A stretch of DNA of 64,000 nucleotides, from positions 18,228,001 to 18,292,000 of the forward strand of contig CM082577.2 in the NCBI GenBank assembly GCA_040954595.2, in the 5' to 3' direction. Shown here one piece after another: positions 25,401-37,140 of the stretch; the stretch's first letter is position 1; each line of letters opens with the position of its first letter. The notes beneath the pieces were generated by a model. It was not told the DNA's origin, did not search any database, and saw only the letters and a program-made list of their open reading frames with translations. The stretch comes from Balanoglossus misakiensis (taxonomy: Eukaryota > Hemichordata). The translations under genes were made by a program, and so were the position numbers.

Positions 25401-28400
25401 AAAATGCAACCTAATTGACCAAATCTGCGTCTTAATTGCCATATATGGAACTCTACACGTAAACTCAATCAAAATATTGTTCTTTCAATAATTTAATTAG
25501 GTGGTTATTTATGTTACGCCCCACATAATGAAACGACTAATAAACCAAAACGAATTTCAGCAAGGGTTTAGATTCAATTGGAAATTCTGGTACATTCAAG
25601 CAACCATTTCCTCTAATTTATTAAAGTAATTGTATGATGGCATTCATTTGACAGCTTGTTCGTTCAACTCCTAAACGGAGGAAGTGTCACAGTGCCGCAT
25701 AGCCATGGTAACAGTCATACGTTCGTTTGGTAAATTATTTAAGGGTATTTGAGTATGCAATACACTATTTGAGAATTCACAAGCAGCATCAATGACGTGA
25801 CAGCAGACACCGACTGAATAAATATACGCCAGCTTTTCTATGATTACAAATGTAGCTGATTTGTAACCTCCGGGCAGTAAACTAAAACAACAAACATGAT
25901 CCTATGATTGAGATATTATTGGTTGAGATAATTTTGAGAATCCACATATCAACAACAAACATATTCCATTGTGTCAAGGTCAATTTAGAGCGTTTGTTAC
26001 AAAGAAGAATTAGATATAACTGACAAAAACACCAGATGTGACGAGGTTAACGATATTATCTCCAGAATGAAGTAGAGTTTGAGAGAAACAAACTTGCTTT
26101 CGAGTTTATTTGACGAAGCCTCTGAGTTTTCGAGATATTGTAGACTAAAGTGTTGGACATGGCCCCATGGTACGTTTATCAACCATGGTGACTTCATTCG
26201 ATAGTCCCTGGGGAGTAATCGACACATACGTTTAGTTTGTCGGAAATAGATGGATTCGTCGATAGTAAATGCAACAGTGACATATATGCAAATATGTAGG
26301 TCTCTCTACTCTATCTAGCAAAGTCATGTCTCAAATGTCATATGAATTATCTAACACGGTGGCATGAACAGTTGTTTTTGAGGAACTAGATTTAGAAAGT
26401 TTTGATGTTTAACTGTTTATGGTATATGCACCTTTTTAATATTAAATGCAACGTGCTAAAGTGCTCTGCATTAGAATTATCCGACTTCACTGTAGTTGCC
26501 AACAGAGTGAACTTGTATTTCCTTTCGGACATTATAAGGAAATCAATTACATCATAAAAGTTAGTTTCCCTGTCATTTCTTATGTTTTCCCCTACCATTG
26601 CTTTCTCACTTATATACACTGTGTCCGTTTTATGCAAAGTAGTACATTCTAATCACTGAGACTAGCACAAAGCTGGAAGTAATTCGTGCGTTCGTCTCAC
26701 GGGAGTGTCTGTAAGCCGTCCATTAGCCATAGTAGCCAGTCTGCCCACATATCAACAGATTTACAGATCAAACTTTTCTAGTCTAGAGATGTGCTACACA
26801 ATAATAAGTGTAAGACTAAGTGAGTCAACGAAAAGTTCAGTCGACCAAGATATGTTTTGTTCACAGTCTGTGCATATTATACTACTTTTTCTATTGATAC
26901 ATTTGCTTGGAACAATATTTATTGTACAACGTGTTGTTTTAGGATATTTATTCTGTTCCGTCCTCTGTAGTTTATTATTAACATGTAGTTTATTTCATTA
27001 ATATACGCAGATCTTGGATTAACTGTGTACAATGCATGACATATGATAAGGCAAATAACCCACCTACTGGAGTGTATTTTATTTGGTGTGTCCGGTGTGT
27101 TATGACAGGTCAACGCAGTAGAGATTCTCAATCCATTTTACAGTCAAAATATCAACATAGGTTAATGATTTGCGTTGTTATACAAATATGGATAACCTCA
27201 GTTGGATTATATTCTTCGCAAACCCACCCGTGAAATCCAAATGTGCAATGAATATCACGATACACTTGTGATAACTGACATATGAATCACAACATAATAG
27301 TCTTGCTTTCAGTTACGAAATAGTTAGACTATTAAAACAATGAATGTTATACAATTGCAATATAAACGGTTTAAGAGCAAACTTTGACCTTGGTCATACA
27401 ATTGACATTATACTCTAGACATACAACTAAACATTTACAACATCATAGTATAATTATTCTAGTTTATTGAATTTGTAGCTTGAAACCTCTGCTGTCACAA
27501 AATTTAAGGCTAAGTGCTAAGAATACGCCTTAAACTTTGGTTTCTGCTCAGATTTGTTCTTCAGTTATCAATTAATTTACAAATATACAAAATACAAAAG
27601 GGGAGAAGCTAGTCTTGGGGCGTTTGAATTGAACCGTGGCTCTTCGATTTTTATGGCGCTCCCTTGAACTCTTATTAGTGACGTGTCGGCCTATGATCTT
27701 ATCACAATCTTCACCTTCAACTGTCGAGGACATTACGTATTCAAATAAATCAAATATTTTATAAATCCCAGGTTACTTTCCAATGAAACTTTGATATTCT
27801 GATATTGCTGCAGGGGAAGATATTCAGATTGGAAAAAATCTCAAGTCACTCACCAATGGCCCTCTGAAATCACCCCTCGTTTATATTGTTCGTATTGATG
27901 AACACGGACTTATCACTTTTGGTTGGTGAGGATTCAGTCTGTTTTTAAAAAAATAGATCATAATATAACTTAAATATTTTCTAAAATCGCTTCCATTTCA
28001 ACGCTTCATATACCTAATAAGTTTATATTTCAAAAGACAACATAGTATGCCGGTTATTAAATGTATATTGGATTCTCTACGAATCAACATGAAAATTTGT
28101 CACGAAAACTACTGCAAGTTTTCCATTTATATATGCTATAATCTCCCCATCCATCCAGGTTTACATTCATTATGTCGCAAAGATTTCTTAATCTTATAGA
28201 GTAATCAAACAACAACGAATGTTGTTCTCGAATGCCTATTTCACACAGACGTCCCTACGCTATAAGGTTATACGTATTCAGTTCATCAACTGCAGTGGTA
28301 CTGACAGGGACCATTAAGTCTGACCTCACCTACAGCAATTTAGATAAATAAGCGTAATGAAGATTGTTAGAGCGGAGCGCTGATGAAACATATCCGGGGC

Positions 28401-28639
28401 CTGAGATGACTTTAAAGCCATGTAATGGTGTTCTGTACCAGATACACTTTGACTGTACGAAGATAATTAACTTCAGAACCCGATATCTTTGGAATTACTT
28501 GGGTACATTAGCACGATTACTTATTACGCTAACCCAGGTTGAAAACATCATTGACAACATCTAATGTGTGGAAATTCATCTACCTTCCACAAGTAAAACT
28601 TAAAAATAGAAACGTATTACATCACCAAATGGAATGGTG
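22491..28639. other. Long gene-free stretch
   Basis: About 6 kb with only short frames, none showing a domain, signal peptide plus domain, or conserved splice-bounded exon that I could recognise. No RNA gene seen. A short exon of an unrecognised gene could be missed. Confidence 0.4.
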
Positions 28640-28848
28640 CAAGTGTTGTAACTTTGTCCTGCTCGGGGCAAATACTGAGCCAACGCCAAGAAAGATAAAC
28701 GTGGGCAAAAACGATGATATGGTCAAAATTATACAAACAATGCCACCACGGACTGTGCTATACGGATGGTATACCGTGCTCTGCGGCGACGAGAAGAATA
28801 TACAAGTTCGTGGAAATCCTCCTGATCTTCCATATCGCTAGACTCCAT
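28640..28848 (-). pseudogene. Broken paralogue of the two-pass membrane protein
   Basis: The minus strand from an ATG at 28848 reads MESSDMEDQEDFHELVYSSRRRRAR, parallel to MDSSDSS...SSSRRRRER of the gene at 14482-14871. After a frameshift the next frame reads GIVCIILTISSFLPTFIFLG-VGSVFAP, nearly matching the first membrane segment and loop of that gene. Similarity stops near 28650, before the second membrane segment. Start, basic patch and first hydrophobic segment remain, but the frameshift and missing C-terminus mark it as a pseudogene, unless introns restore a frame. The two loci are about 14 kb apart and in the same orientation. Confidence 0.7.
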
Positions 28849-28950
28849 GTTATGGTGCTAGCTGATTTGTGTTGGCTTCGTACTTTGCGATTGTCTTTCA
28901 TACAATAGTGATCAAAGATTACGACAATTTTTCATGTGCAAGAAAGATGT

Positions 28951-29055
28951 ACCCCCTCACACGGCCACAGTCCCTACCTACGGGACATAGACTCAGTCAA
29001 CCATGTAATATCACGTCTTTTCTTATGTCTCGAGGTTCGGCCTCAGCCAATCAAG
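28951..29055. repeat. Dispersed segment shared with 51552-51655
   Basis: TCCCTACCTACGGGACATAG, ATGTAATATCACGT and CTCAGCCAAT occur here in the same order and spacing as at 51582-51655. It is a diverged two-copy repeat in direct orientation, of unknown type. Confidence 0.6.
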
Positions 29056-29069
29056 AGTACGGCATGCAG

Positions 29070-29132
29070 CCAATCCGCTTAAAATCAGATGTAGGGAACG
29101 CCGTTCCCTACATCTGATTTCAATCAGATTGG
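29070..29132. mobile_element. Foldback MITE with CCAATC ends (short form)
   Basis: Inner arms AATCAGATGTAGGGAACG and CGTTCCCTACATCTGATT are perfectly complementary with almost no loop. The outer ends CCAATCCGCTTAAA and TTTCAATCAGATTGG also pair. The same ends bound the longer foldback at 61635-61804. Confidence 0.75.
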
Positions 29133-29855
29133 GTATGCAGCGTGAGGTGTAAGATTTTGCATTAGGGAGAACAGCTATATAGTGGTAGTTGTAACACGAT
29201 CATCAGACAAACCGTTTGGTGTGTATATTGGAGTGTATATAAGACACGCCAATGATTACAATGATATAGATTTCAAATTGCAGTAGAACTAGGGATATTA
29301 CTGAGTACACCACCTAAGCAATATTTAGGACACATACTCTTGAATGGTTGATCATTTCAAAATTCGCACACAAAACATTCAATCGACGCTTGACAAATCA
29401 GAAAGAAATACTTGTACTACTGTAGCATTTGAAATTTATTTCTGCGTTTCCTCTGCGGAAAGGCAACATGTAAGCCTATGCATTTGTCGTTAATTGTCTC
29501 ACGGTGACTGCAACCAGATTCATTTAATGAGTTCAATTTCTTATTTGCTGCTGCAGGTGAAGCTATCATTTTACAATCGTTGCCTGCTTTTACCAACCCA
29601 ATTATTATTGATTTTGCTCTAATGAAGCAGTTGTAATGGTTTATCTGTTCTCGTCCCTATCGATTCCATTTGATGTCACCAAAGAATATTGATCGAGGTC
29701 AAATTCTATTGGAAGTGAATCAGTCAATCCATTATTTTCGAAATCAGTTACATCTCAACTGAATTAAAGATAACCAAACCAAGCCTTCTGTACTAACTAA
29801 ATGCTTGTTTAGCAATGATAGGCGTCGTACGAAATCGATAGTCAACTAAGAATAT
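29133..29855. other. No recognisable gene
   Basis: No coding sequence or repeat identified. Confidence 0.4.
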
Positions 29856-30019
29856 AGAAATAATGGACGACGCCCAAACCATTAGCGTTTTTTTATGGGC
29901 AAGGGCGAGGGGAAAGCCAAAAATTCATGGACGAGGCTTCCGAGCCCATGAACTTTGGCTTTCCTCGAGCCCGCGCCCATAAACCAACGTTAATGGTCAG
30001 GGCGGAGTCGGTTATTTCC
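29856..30019. mobile_element. Foldback (inverted-repeat) element
   Basis: Arms of about 75 bp pair imperfectly: left GGAC-GACGCCC ... AACCATTAGCG ... GGGGAAAGCCAAAAATTCATGG; right CCCATGAACTTTGGCTTTCC ... CGTTAATGGT ... GGGCGGAGTCGG. The loop is short. Non-coding, MITE-like. Confidence 0.65.
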
Positions 30020-30536
30020 ATTATATTACCAACGAAGTCAAGAAAACCGTCAAAATTTACGAAAATGTCCCACTAGGGGCCCCGGAACTTGTGTTACGCA
30101 AAATGTTGTATTCACTGAACTGTTTGCTATTATTACTATTCAGATTTACGGGCATGTAAACAAACCATTACTGAGTATTTGTGGTCAGTGACATCGTTCA
30201 TCTCGACCAATCAAAATGCGACTCACAGGCCATGGTAATATAATAGAAATTCATCGTCAGTTATAATTGCATGTTTTTTCCTTTCTGTATTTCTCATGTG
30301 CAATACATGGTCAGAGACATGACTCAAGGAAAATCAGTGCGTTGCTGATGTCGGCTACTCTGTTTTCCGGTAATTAATTTTGTGTGTTTCAGTACTAGGC
30401 CTAATACACATACGGAGACAAGGGCGGCGACGTTCATCAACAGGCATTGAAGCAAAACTGGTTATAGATCGGTAGAGACAGAATGACAACTACGAGAAGA
30501 AGGCAGAGAGAAGGTCAGAGAGAAGAGACGGAAATA
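30020..30536. other. No recognisable gene
   Basis: Nothing recognised; left flank of the right-hand repeat cluster. Confidence 0.4.
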
Positions 30537-32612
30537 TAGCTGCAAGCAGCGATGACGGGCACAAGCTTAAACCGAAGGTCAAAGGTCATATGTGGTCACC
30601 CAAAATTTGGGCAAAAAGTTTTGACCCCATACTAGTCCAGGTCCAACAGAAACCAGACCTCTAGCCCTATTGGTTTGTCTGAAATTAGATATGCGCATAA
30701 CTAATGATGTAAAGTGTAAGACTCCATTAATAGTTCGATCCATCCAAACGCAAATGCTGTACCTATTCTGGATGCCCAGATATACGAAAGTAGGTCAAAG
30801 GTCACCTGAGGCCACCCGAAAGTTCGGCAAAAATGTTTGACCCCATACTAGTCCAGGTCCAACAAAAACCAGACCTCTAGCCCTATTGGTTCGCCTAGAA
30901 TTAGATATGCACATAATTAATGAGGTAAAGTATAAGGCTCCATTAGCAGTTCGTGTTAAGTCTAAAATAAGACATCGATTCTTCGCGGAAAGCGCATGCG
31001 CAATAGTACATATTAATATTAATTAGCTAATGCGGAAGTTTCTACGCAGAGTTATGTTTGGCTGTTTTCGGTCCTCATTTAAAGCCCATATGCCGTTCAT
31101 TCGACTATGTTCGGATGTAACATCATCTGGAGAGGTCAGTGGACACAATGGCGGAGTTTGAGCGAGATAAATTCAAAACTTTGCCAGCTACGATCGATCG
31201 AATTTTTGGTTGTTGTGGACGCTGATGTCAGCATATTTTGCTGCCTGACCAACAAGTAATACCACGTTTTCTTGGTGCTTCTTTTGTATAATTGTACTCG
31301 TTCAACCGGCGTTTTTTTTCAATTTTCTGACGAACAAGAAAGTAATCTTTCCATTGATGTATGACACGTGGTAACTGGTCATTGGGGAAAAATGGGGAAA
31401 ACTTTTTAAAATTCCTTAGTCTTGTTGATCGTGACATGCATGTCAGTAATGAACCTCGTATGTGTAGTTCAGCTTATTTGACGTTACGTTCATAGGGTAC
31501 GCTATCAATCACACTCTTATCTGGCTGGTGAGACAAGCACACGACCAACTTTAACTTTAGCAAAAGCGAAGGAACAACGAACTATACGCTAAAATGTGTC
31601 TCAAATTGACGAAATCGTTTATCTGGTTATATATAATGCGAATGACATTTTACACGAGTTAGAATGCTATCGAAATACGGAAATGGTTCGATTGCTTGGT
31701 CTGTTCAACGGTCAACACAAGTAAGCGCCAAGTGACATGCCAATGCCATTGCATGCCGCGTACTTACTTAAAATCTATACGTTTTTGCTAATGCTAATTT
31801 TTGCTAAAACATTAGTTTTTGCTAATGTCCAACACGTAAACTAAATTTAGGAGGCCAAACTGATAAATAGAAATAATACAGTTGATGGTCGATCCATTCC
31901 GACAGACCGAGAACAGAAACAATCGACACAATGATGAGGAGCGTGGCCAGTTTTTGATGTGTACGTACATGGGAATTACGAACATGGTACGAGGAACTCC
32001 CTTTGACCTTTTATGACCTGACCAAATTCCATGTCCAGGCCTGTTCTGCACTTGCGCAGTAGCATTGCATTGCATTGCGAATGCGCAGAAAAGATGTCTT
32101 ATTTTAGACTGAACACGAACTGATTAGGAGTTCCATGCCTCCAAATGCCAAGGCTGTATCTGCACTTGTTGCCGAGATATGGTAAAGTAGGTCAAAGGTC
32201 ACCTGAGGTCACCCAAAATTGGGCAAGAAATTTTAACCCCATACTGGTCCATGTTCAACAAAAATCAAACCTCTAACCCTATTGGCTAGCCTGGAATTAG
32301 GTATGTACATAATTAATGAGATATGCAGGTGTCACAGGTGACCCCAAATTTTGGCTTTTCAATTTTAGTCACAACCCTCCAAACGCCAAGTCTGTACCTG
32401 CTGTGGATGCGGAGATATAGGAAAGTAGGTCAAAGGTCACCTGAGGTCACCCAAAATTTGGGCAAACATTTTTGATCCCATACTGGTCCATGTCCCACAA
32501 GAACAAAACCTCCAGCCATATTAGTTAGCCTGGAATTAGGTATGCACATATTTAATGAGTTAAGCAAGTGTTACAGGTGAGCCCAAAATTTTGCCTTTTA
32601 TTGTGGTCCCAT
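30537..32612 (+). mobile_element. AGGTCA-rich iterated repeat, copy R0 (interrupted)
   Basis: It begins TAGCTGCAAGCAGCGATGACGGGC and carries iterated units with AGGTCAAAGGTCA at 30576, 30792, 32189 and 32427. A 1176-bp TIR element (30947-32122) interrupts it, flanked by ATTAG on both sides. The repeat continues to about 32612 and is then replaced by unrelated sequence. Confidence 0.7.
30947..32122. mobile_element. 1.18 kb TIR element with 5-bp ATTAG duplication
   Basis: Left end CAGTTCGTGTTAAGTCTAAA and right end TTTAGACTGAACACGAACTG are inverted repeats; the match extends over about 30 bp with one mismatch (to AATAAGACATC). ATTAG precedes (30942-30946) and follows (32123-32127). A sister unit without the insert at about 30722 reads CTCCATTAATAGTTC, matching the rejoined flanks. 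No transposase is encoded. A 5-bp duplication is known from Transib, but the ends do not match its usual CACWRTG, so I leave it unassigned. Confidence 0.7.
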
Positions 32613-33598
32613 TCTGCTCACGGGCCAATAGAGAGACACTGTACAGGACCATTGCACAGTCGACATGGACATAGCGTCAAAGCTTAAAGCCACAGTATTT
32701 CTCGTAGGGGCAAAATTTTGTTTGAAACGGCATCTATAATTTCTAAAAGTAGATGATAATTGATACTGAATCGAACAGTCATCATCCCCAGCTCTGCTGA
32801 TAAACTCATACAATTTACAATATAACGAGTGAAGAATGACTTTCTGTCCGGACAGAAAGTCACGTGAGTCAGGCTAATGTTGACACAGGTGACTAGTGCG
32901 CATGCGCACTCAAATGTGAATCTATGCGGAAGAGGTTTGGTCGCCCCAAATCAAGCGACTCAGCGAAGAAATGCGCACTAATTCGGCGAAATTTTGGGAA
33001 GATAACTTAATGGGAGAAATCAGTCGATGGAACCAGATCAAATCCGAAAATGGTCTGACCATCAAAATGTCAAAGTGGCACGTTTGCTGATCGACATGTA
33101 CAACATTTCCGTTGTAAACAAACCCGCGCATCATTTCAAGTGTTACGGGCGATATTTTCGGCTTGCATGTAGCTACAATTGCCCAAACCTTTCTTACATC
33201 TTCATTATATAGTATTCCATGATGGATGAACTGGTAAAACGGGCTTTTTCGATGATGAAAAATGGATGCACACGAGAAATACTGGGGCTTTAAAGTATAG
33301 GCCTATGGCTGGGTCCAAAAATATGAAAAATAAAAACGTCTTCTTCTCAAAATAGACTTGGCCTACGGCCTTGACATTTGGCATGTAGGACACTGACCAC
33401 ATGGTCCGCAAAAATTGCTAAAAGAATTTTGATATCTCCATTCATATGCAAATTAGGCCCATTTTTTATTAAACATTCACAAAGGTACTGCACCAGCTCC
33501 CATAGGGCTGCATCACTGTGCCAAGTTTTAGATTTGTAGGTTCAGCCGTTTTTCAAGATCTACCTAAACAAAAAAACTACACAAGAAAAAAAAAGATG
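32613..33598. other. Non-coding insertion with a dispersed 3' segment
   Basis: Unrelated to the AGGTCA repeat. It contains a 26-bp perfect palindrome at 32837-32862 and, at about 33305-33580, a segment whose inverted relative is at 38410-38580 (CTTGACATTTGGCATGTAGG versus CCTACATGCCAAATGTCAAG; TTTGTAGGTTCAGCCG versus CGGCTGAACCTACAAA). No gene. Confidence 0.55.
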
Positions 33599-34770
33599 AT
33601 TAAAGCTGCAAGCAGCATTGTCGGGGTCCAAGCGCTGATCCGGTATTATATATGCACAGTATGAATGAGAAGAAACAGAATGCTCTATCAGACGTTTTAT
33701 CTCATGACATAACAAGGACGTATGTATTTTTGCTGCTGAAATAGAGAAAAGTAGTTCAAAGGTCACCTGAGGTCTCCCAAAATCTGGGCAATTTTTTTTT
33801 GTACCCCATACTGGTCCTGTCCAACAAAAACCAAAACTCTAACTCTATTGGTTCGCCTGTAATAAGCTATGCACATAATTAATAATGTCAGCAGAGGTCA
33901 AAGGGGTCATGGAAAGTAGCAAAATATTTTGATCACACACATGCATCAAAAACCAAACGTCTATCCCTATAGGTTAGCCTGGAATTAGATATGCAGAAAT
34001 TATAACGTGATAGGTAGGTCAAAGGTCATGTGAAAAATCGCCAACAAATTGTAACATATTTTAGTCACATGAGGATTGATATCCATAAATAGAATTTGTA
34101 TGCTATCCATTTTTAGACTAGAAAAAGGAATGTCAATTTTTCACTGCTTTTTACAAAATCCAATATGGCCGCCATAATCTTCGACCAATCACAATGCTCT
34201 TTGCAAACTTGATATACATCAGTGAAGTGACCATACTCCCCGAATCTTGCGACTCAGTTATCGCTCGTTCTGGAGAAGAAGATTTTTGGAGTTTTACTAT
34301 GGTTTTTCGAAAATCCAATATGGCCGCCATAATCTTCGACCAATCACAATGATCTTCGCAAACTTGATAAACATCACTTAGGTGACCACATACTCCAAAC
34401 CGCGTGACTCAGTTATCGCCGGTTCTGGAGAAGAAGATTTTTGAAATTTTGACCAGATTTCAGAAAAACAACTGTAGCAAAAAAACTGCAACATTGAGAG
34501 CAAAATATCCAATTACAAAAATGATGGGCAGAAGGTACACTACCAGCACGCCAAATCTGAAGTCAATCAGACTTGTAGTTTCTGAGATTTGAGATTTGAA
34601 TTTTTTCAGAAAATCCAATATGGCCGCCATGTCACGTGACTAATTAAAAATTCAAGGGTTCAATGCACGACTACTCATTGACCTTGACCACTGTAGCAAG
34701 TTTGAGAACTGTACCTGCAGCAGTGTATGAGATCTAGAGCGACAAAGAATGGAACCAAGAATCAAGAAAG
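33599..34770 (+). mobile_element. AGGTCA-rich iterated repeat, copy R1
   Basis: Full-length-looking copy from ATTAAAGCTGCAAGCAGC to AATCAAGAAAG, directly followed by copy R2. It includes several ATATGGCCGCCAT units with GGAGAAGAAGATTTTTG. Non-coding. Confidence 0.75.
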
Positions 34771-36198
34771 AATTAAAGCTGCAAGCAGCATTGTCCGGGC
34801 CCAAGCACTATTATCTGATCTGATTATTAGATATGTACATAATTAATGAGTAGAAACATAATGCTGTGTTTTATCCCATGAAATATCAAGTTTATATCTA
34901 TGTTTGGTGTTGATATAGTGTTAAGTTGATCAAAGGTCACCCAGAGGTCACCCACAATTTGGGCAGAAAATTTTGACCCATAGTGGTCCATGTCCAACAA
35001 AAACCAGATCTCTAGCCCTTTTGGTTAGCCCGGAATTAGGTATGCACATAAATAATGAGTTAAGCAGGAGTCACAGGTGACCAAAAACTTTGGCTTTTCA
35101 TTATGGCCCCATACCTCCAAACGCCAAGGCTGTATCTGCTGTGGATGTCAAGATATGCAAAAGTAGGTCAAAGGTCACCCGAGGTCACCCAACATTTGGG
35201 CAAAATATTTTGACCCCATACTGGTCCATGTATAACAAAAACAAAACCTCTAGGTCTATTGGTTCATCTGTAATTAGGTATGTGCATATTTAATGAGGTC
35301 AGCAGAGGTCAAAGGGGTCATGAAAAGTATCAAAAGTTTTTGATCACATACAAATCCACATACATCAAAAACCAAACTTATAGCCCTATTGCTTAGCCTG
35401 GAATTAGATATGCAGAAAAATGATGCGTCAAAAGTAGGTCAAAGGTCATTGCCAAAATTACCAAAATATTTATAGCTTATTCTTGTTATATGATGATTCA
35501 TATCCATAAAAAGAATTTCTGTGCTATCAATTTTTAGGCCAGAAAGGGAATTTTTACTTTTTAATCGTTTTTCACAAAATCCAATATGGCCGCCATAATC
35601 TTCGACCAATCACATTCTTCTTAGCAAACTTGATAGACATCTGTTTAATGACTACACACACTAAATCTTGTGACTCGGTTATCGCCGGTTCTTGAGAAGA
35701 AGATTTTTGAAATTTTATTAGGGTTTTTCGAAAATCCAATATGGCCGCCAAAATCTTCGACCAATCACAATGATCTTCGCTAACTTGATAGATAACAGTT
35801 AGGTGACCACATACACCAAACCCTGTGTGTCGGTTATCACCGGTTCTGGAGAAGAAGATTTTTGAAATTTAAGCCAGATTTCAGAAAAAAAATTCTAGCA
35901 AAAAACTGCAACTTTGTCAGCATAATTTCCAATTACAAAAATGATGGGCAGAAGGTAGTCTACCAGCATGCCAAATTTAAAGTCGATCTGACTTGTAGTT
36001 TCAGAGATCTGAGATTTGCATTTTTTCAGAAAATCCAAGATGGCCGCCAGGTCACGTGACTAATTAAAAATTCAAGGGTTCAATGCACGACTACTCATTG
36101 ACCTTGACCACTGTAGCAAGTTTCAGAAGTGTACCTGCAGCGGTGTCTGAGATCTCGTGGGTCAAAGAATTGACACAAGAATAAAGAAAGAAAGAAAG
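34771..36198 (+). mobile_element. AGGTCA-rich iterated repeat, copy R2
   Basis: Head-to-tail with R1. It starts AATTAAAGCTGCAAGCAGC with GTCCGGGCCCAAGC and ends in GAATAAAGAAAGAAAG. Perfect DR1 motifs at 35165 and 35436. Non-coding. Confidence 0.75.
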
Positions 36199-36304
36199 TA
36201 AAATTCCAACGAAACCAATACGGGGCCAAGCCTGGCTTGGCTTGGGCCCGTAAAAATTCCAACGAAACCAATACGGGCCCAAGCCTGGCTTGGCTTGGGC
36301 CCGT
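36199..36304. repeat. Palindromic GGGCCCAAGCC minisatellite, 2 units, inverted
   Basis: Two units of ATTCCAACGAAACCAATACG plus GGCCAAGCCTGGCTTGGC, the reverse complement of the array at 428-590. It separates copies R2 and R3. Confidence 0.85.
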
Positions 36305-37140
36305 AATTAAAGCTGCAAGCAGCATTGTCCGGGCCCAAGCTCTATTATCTGATCTGATTATTAGATATGCACATAATTAATGAGTAGAAACATAATGCTG
36401 TGTTTTATCCCATGAAATATCAAGGTTATATCTATGTTTGGTGTTGATATAGTGTTAAGTAGGTCAAAGGTCACCCAGAGGTCACCCAAAATTTTGCAGA
36501 AAATTTTGACCCATATAGGTCCATGTTCAACAAAAACCAGACCTCTAGCCCATTTGGTTAGCCCGGAATTAGGTATGCACATAATTAATGAGTTAAGCAG
36601 GTGTCACAGGTGACCAAAAACTTTGGTTTTTCATTATGGCCCCATACCTCCAAACGCCATGGCTGTATCTGCTGTAGATGTCGACATATGCAAAAGTAGG
36701 TCAAAGGTCACCCGAGGTCACCCAACATTTGGGCAAAATATTTTGACCCCATACTGGTCCATGTATAACAAAAACAAAACCTCTAGGTCTATTGGTTCAT
36801 CTGTAATTAGGTATGTGCATATTTAATGAGGTCAGCAGAGGTCAAAGGGGTCATGAAAAGTAGCAAAATTTTTTGATCACATACAAATCCACACACATCA
36901 AAAACCAAACTTATAGCCCTATAGGTTAGCCTGGAATTAGATGTGCAGAAAAAAACGATGTGTCAAAAGTAGGTCAAAGGTCATTGCCAAAATTGCCAAA
37001 ATATTTGGGGTAGGTCCTGGCAGGGGTGATACCAATGTGCACAAAAATCAGAACTCTGGTACATTTAGAACAGGTAGTATGAGCTATATATGCATATATG
37101 CAGGTTCTTAAACAAGTAGGTCAAAGGTCATGTGAAAATT
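36305..37140 (+). mobile_element. AGGTCA-rich iterated repeat, copy R3 (truncated)
   Basis: Starts AATTAAAGCTGCAAGCAGC and is cut after GTCATGTGAAAATTG, where the TIR element of 37141 begins. Uninterrupted relatives continue with GCCAAAATATTTGC, so the break marks an insertion or later rearrangement. Confidence 0.7.

Larger units (their letters stand above)
30576..37130 (+). promoter_or_regulatory. Cluster of perfect DR1 motifs (right cluster, 11 sites)
   Basis: AGGTCAAAGGTCA starts exactly at 30576, 30792, 32189, 32427, 34016, 35165, 35436, 36461, 36698, 36971 and 37118. Near-matches (for example GTTCAAAGGTCA near 33757) lie between. Same motif and repeat units as the left cluster. It matches the nuclear-receptor DR1 consensus; function is untested. 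Confidence 0.5.
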
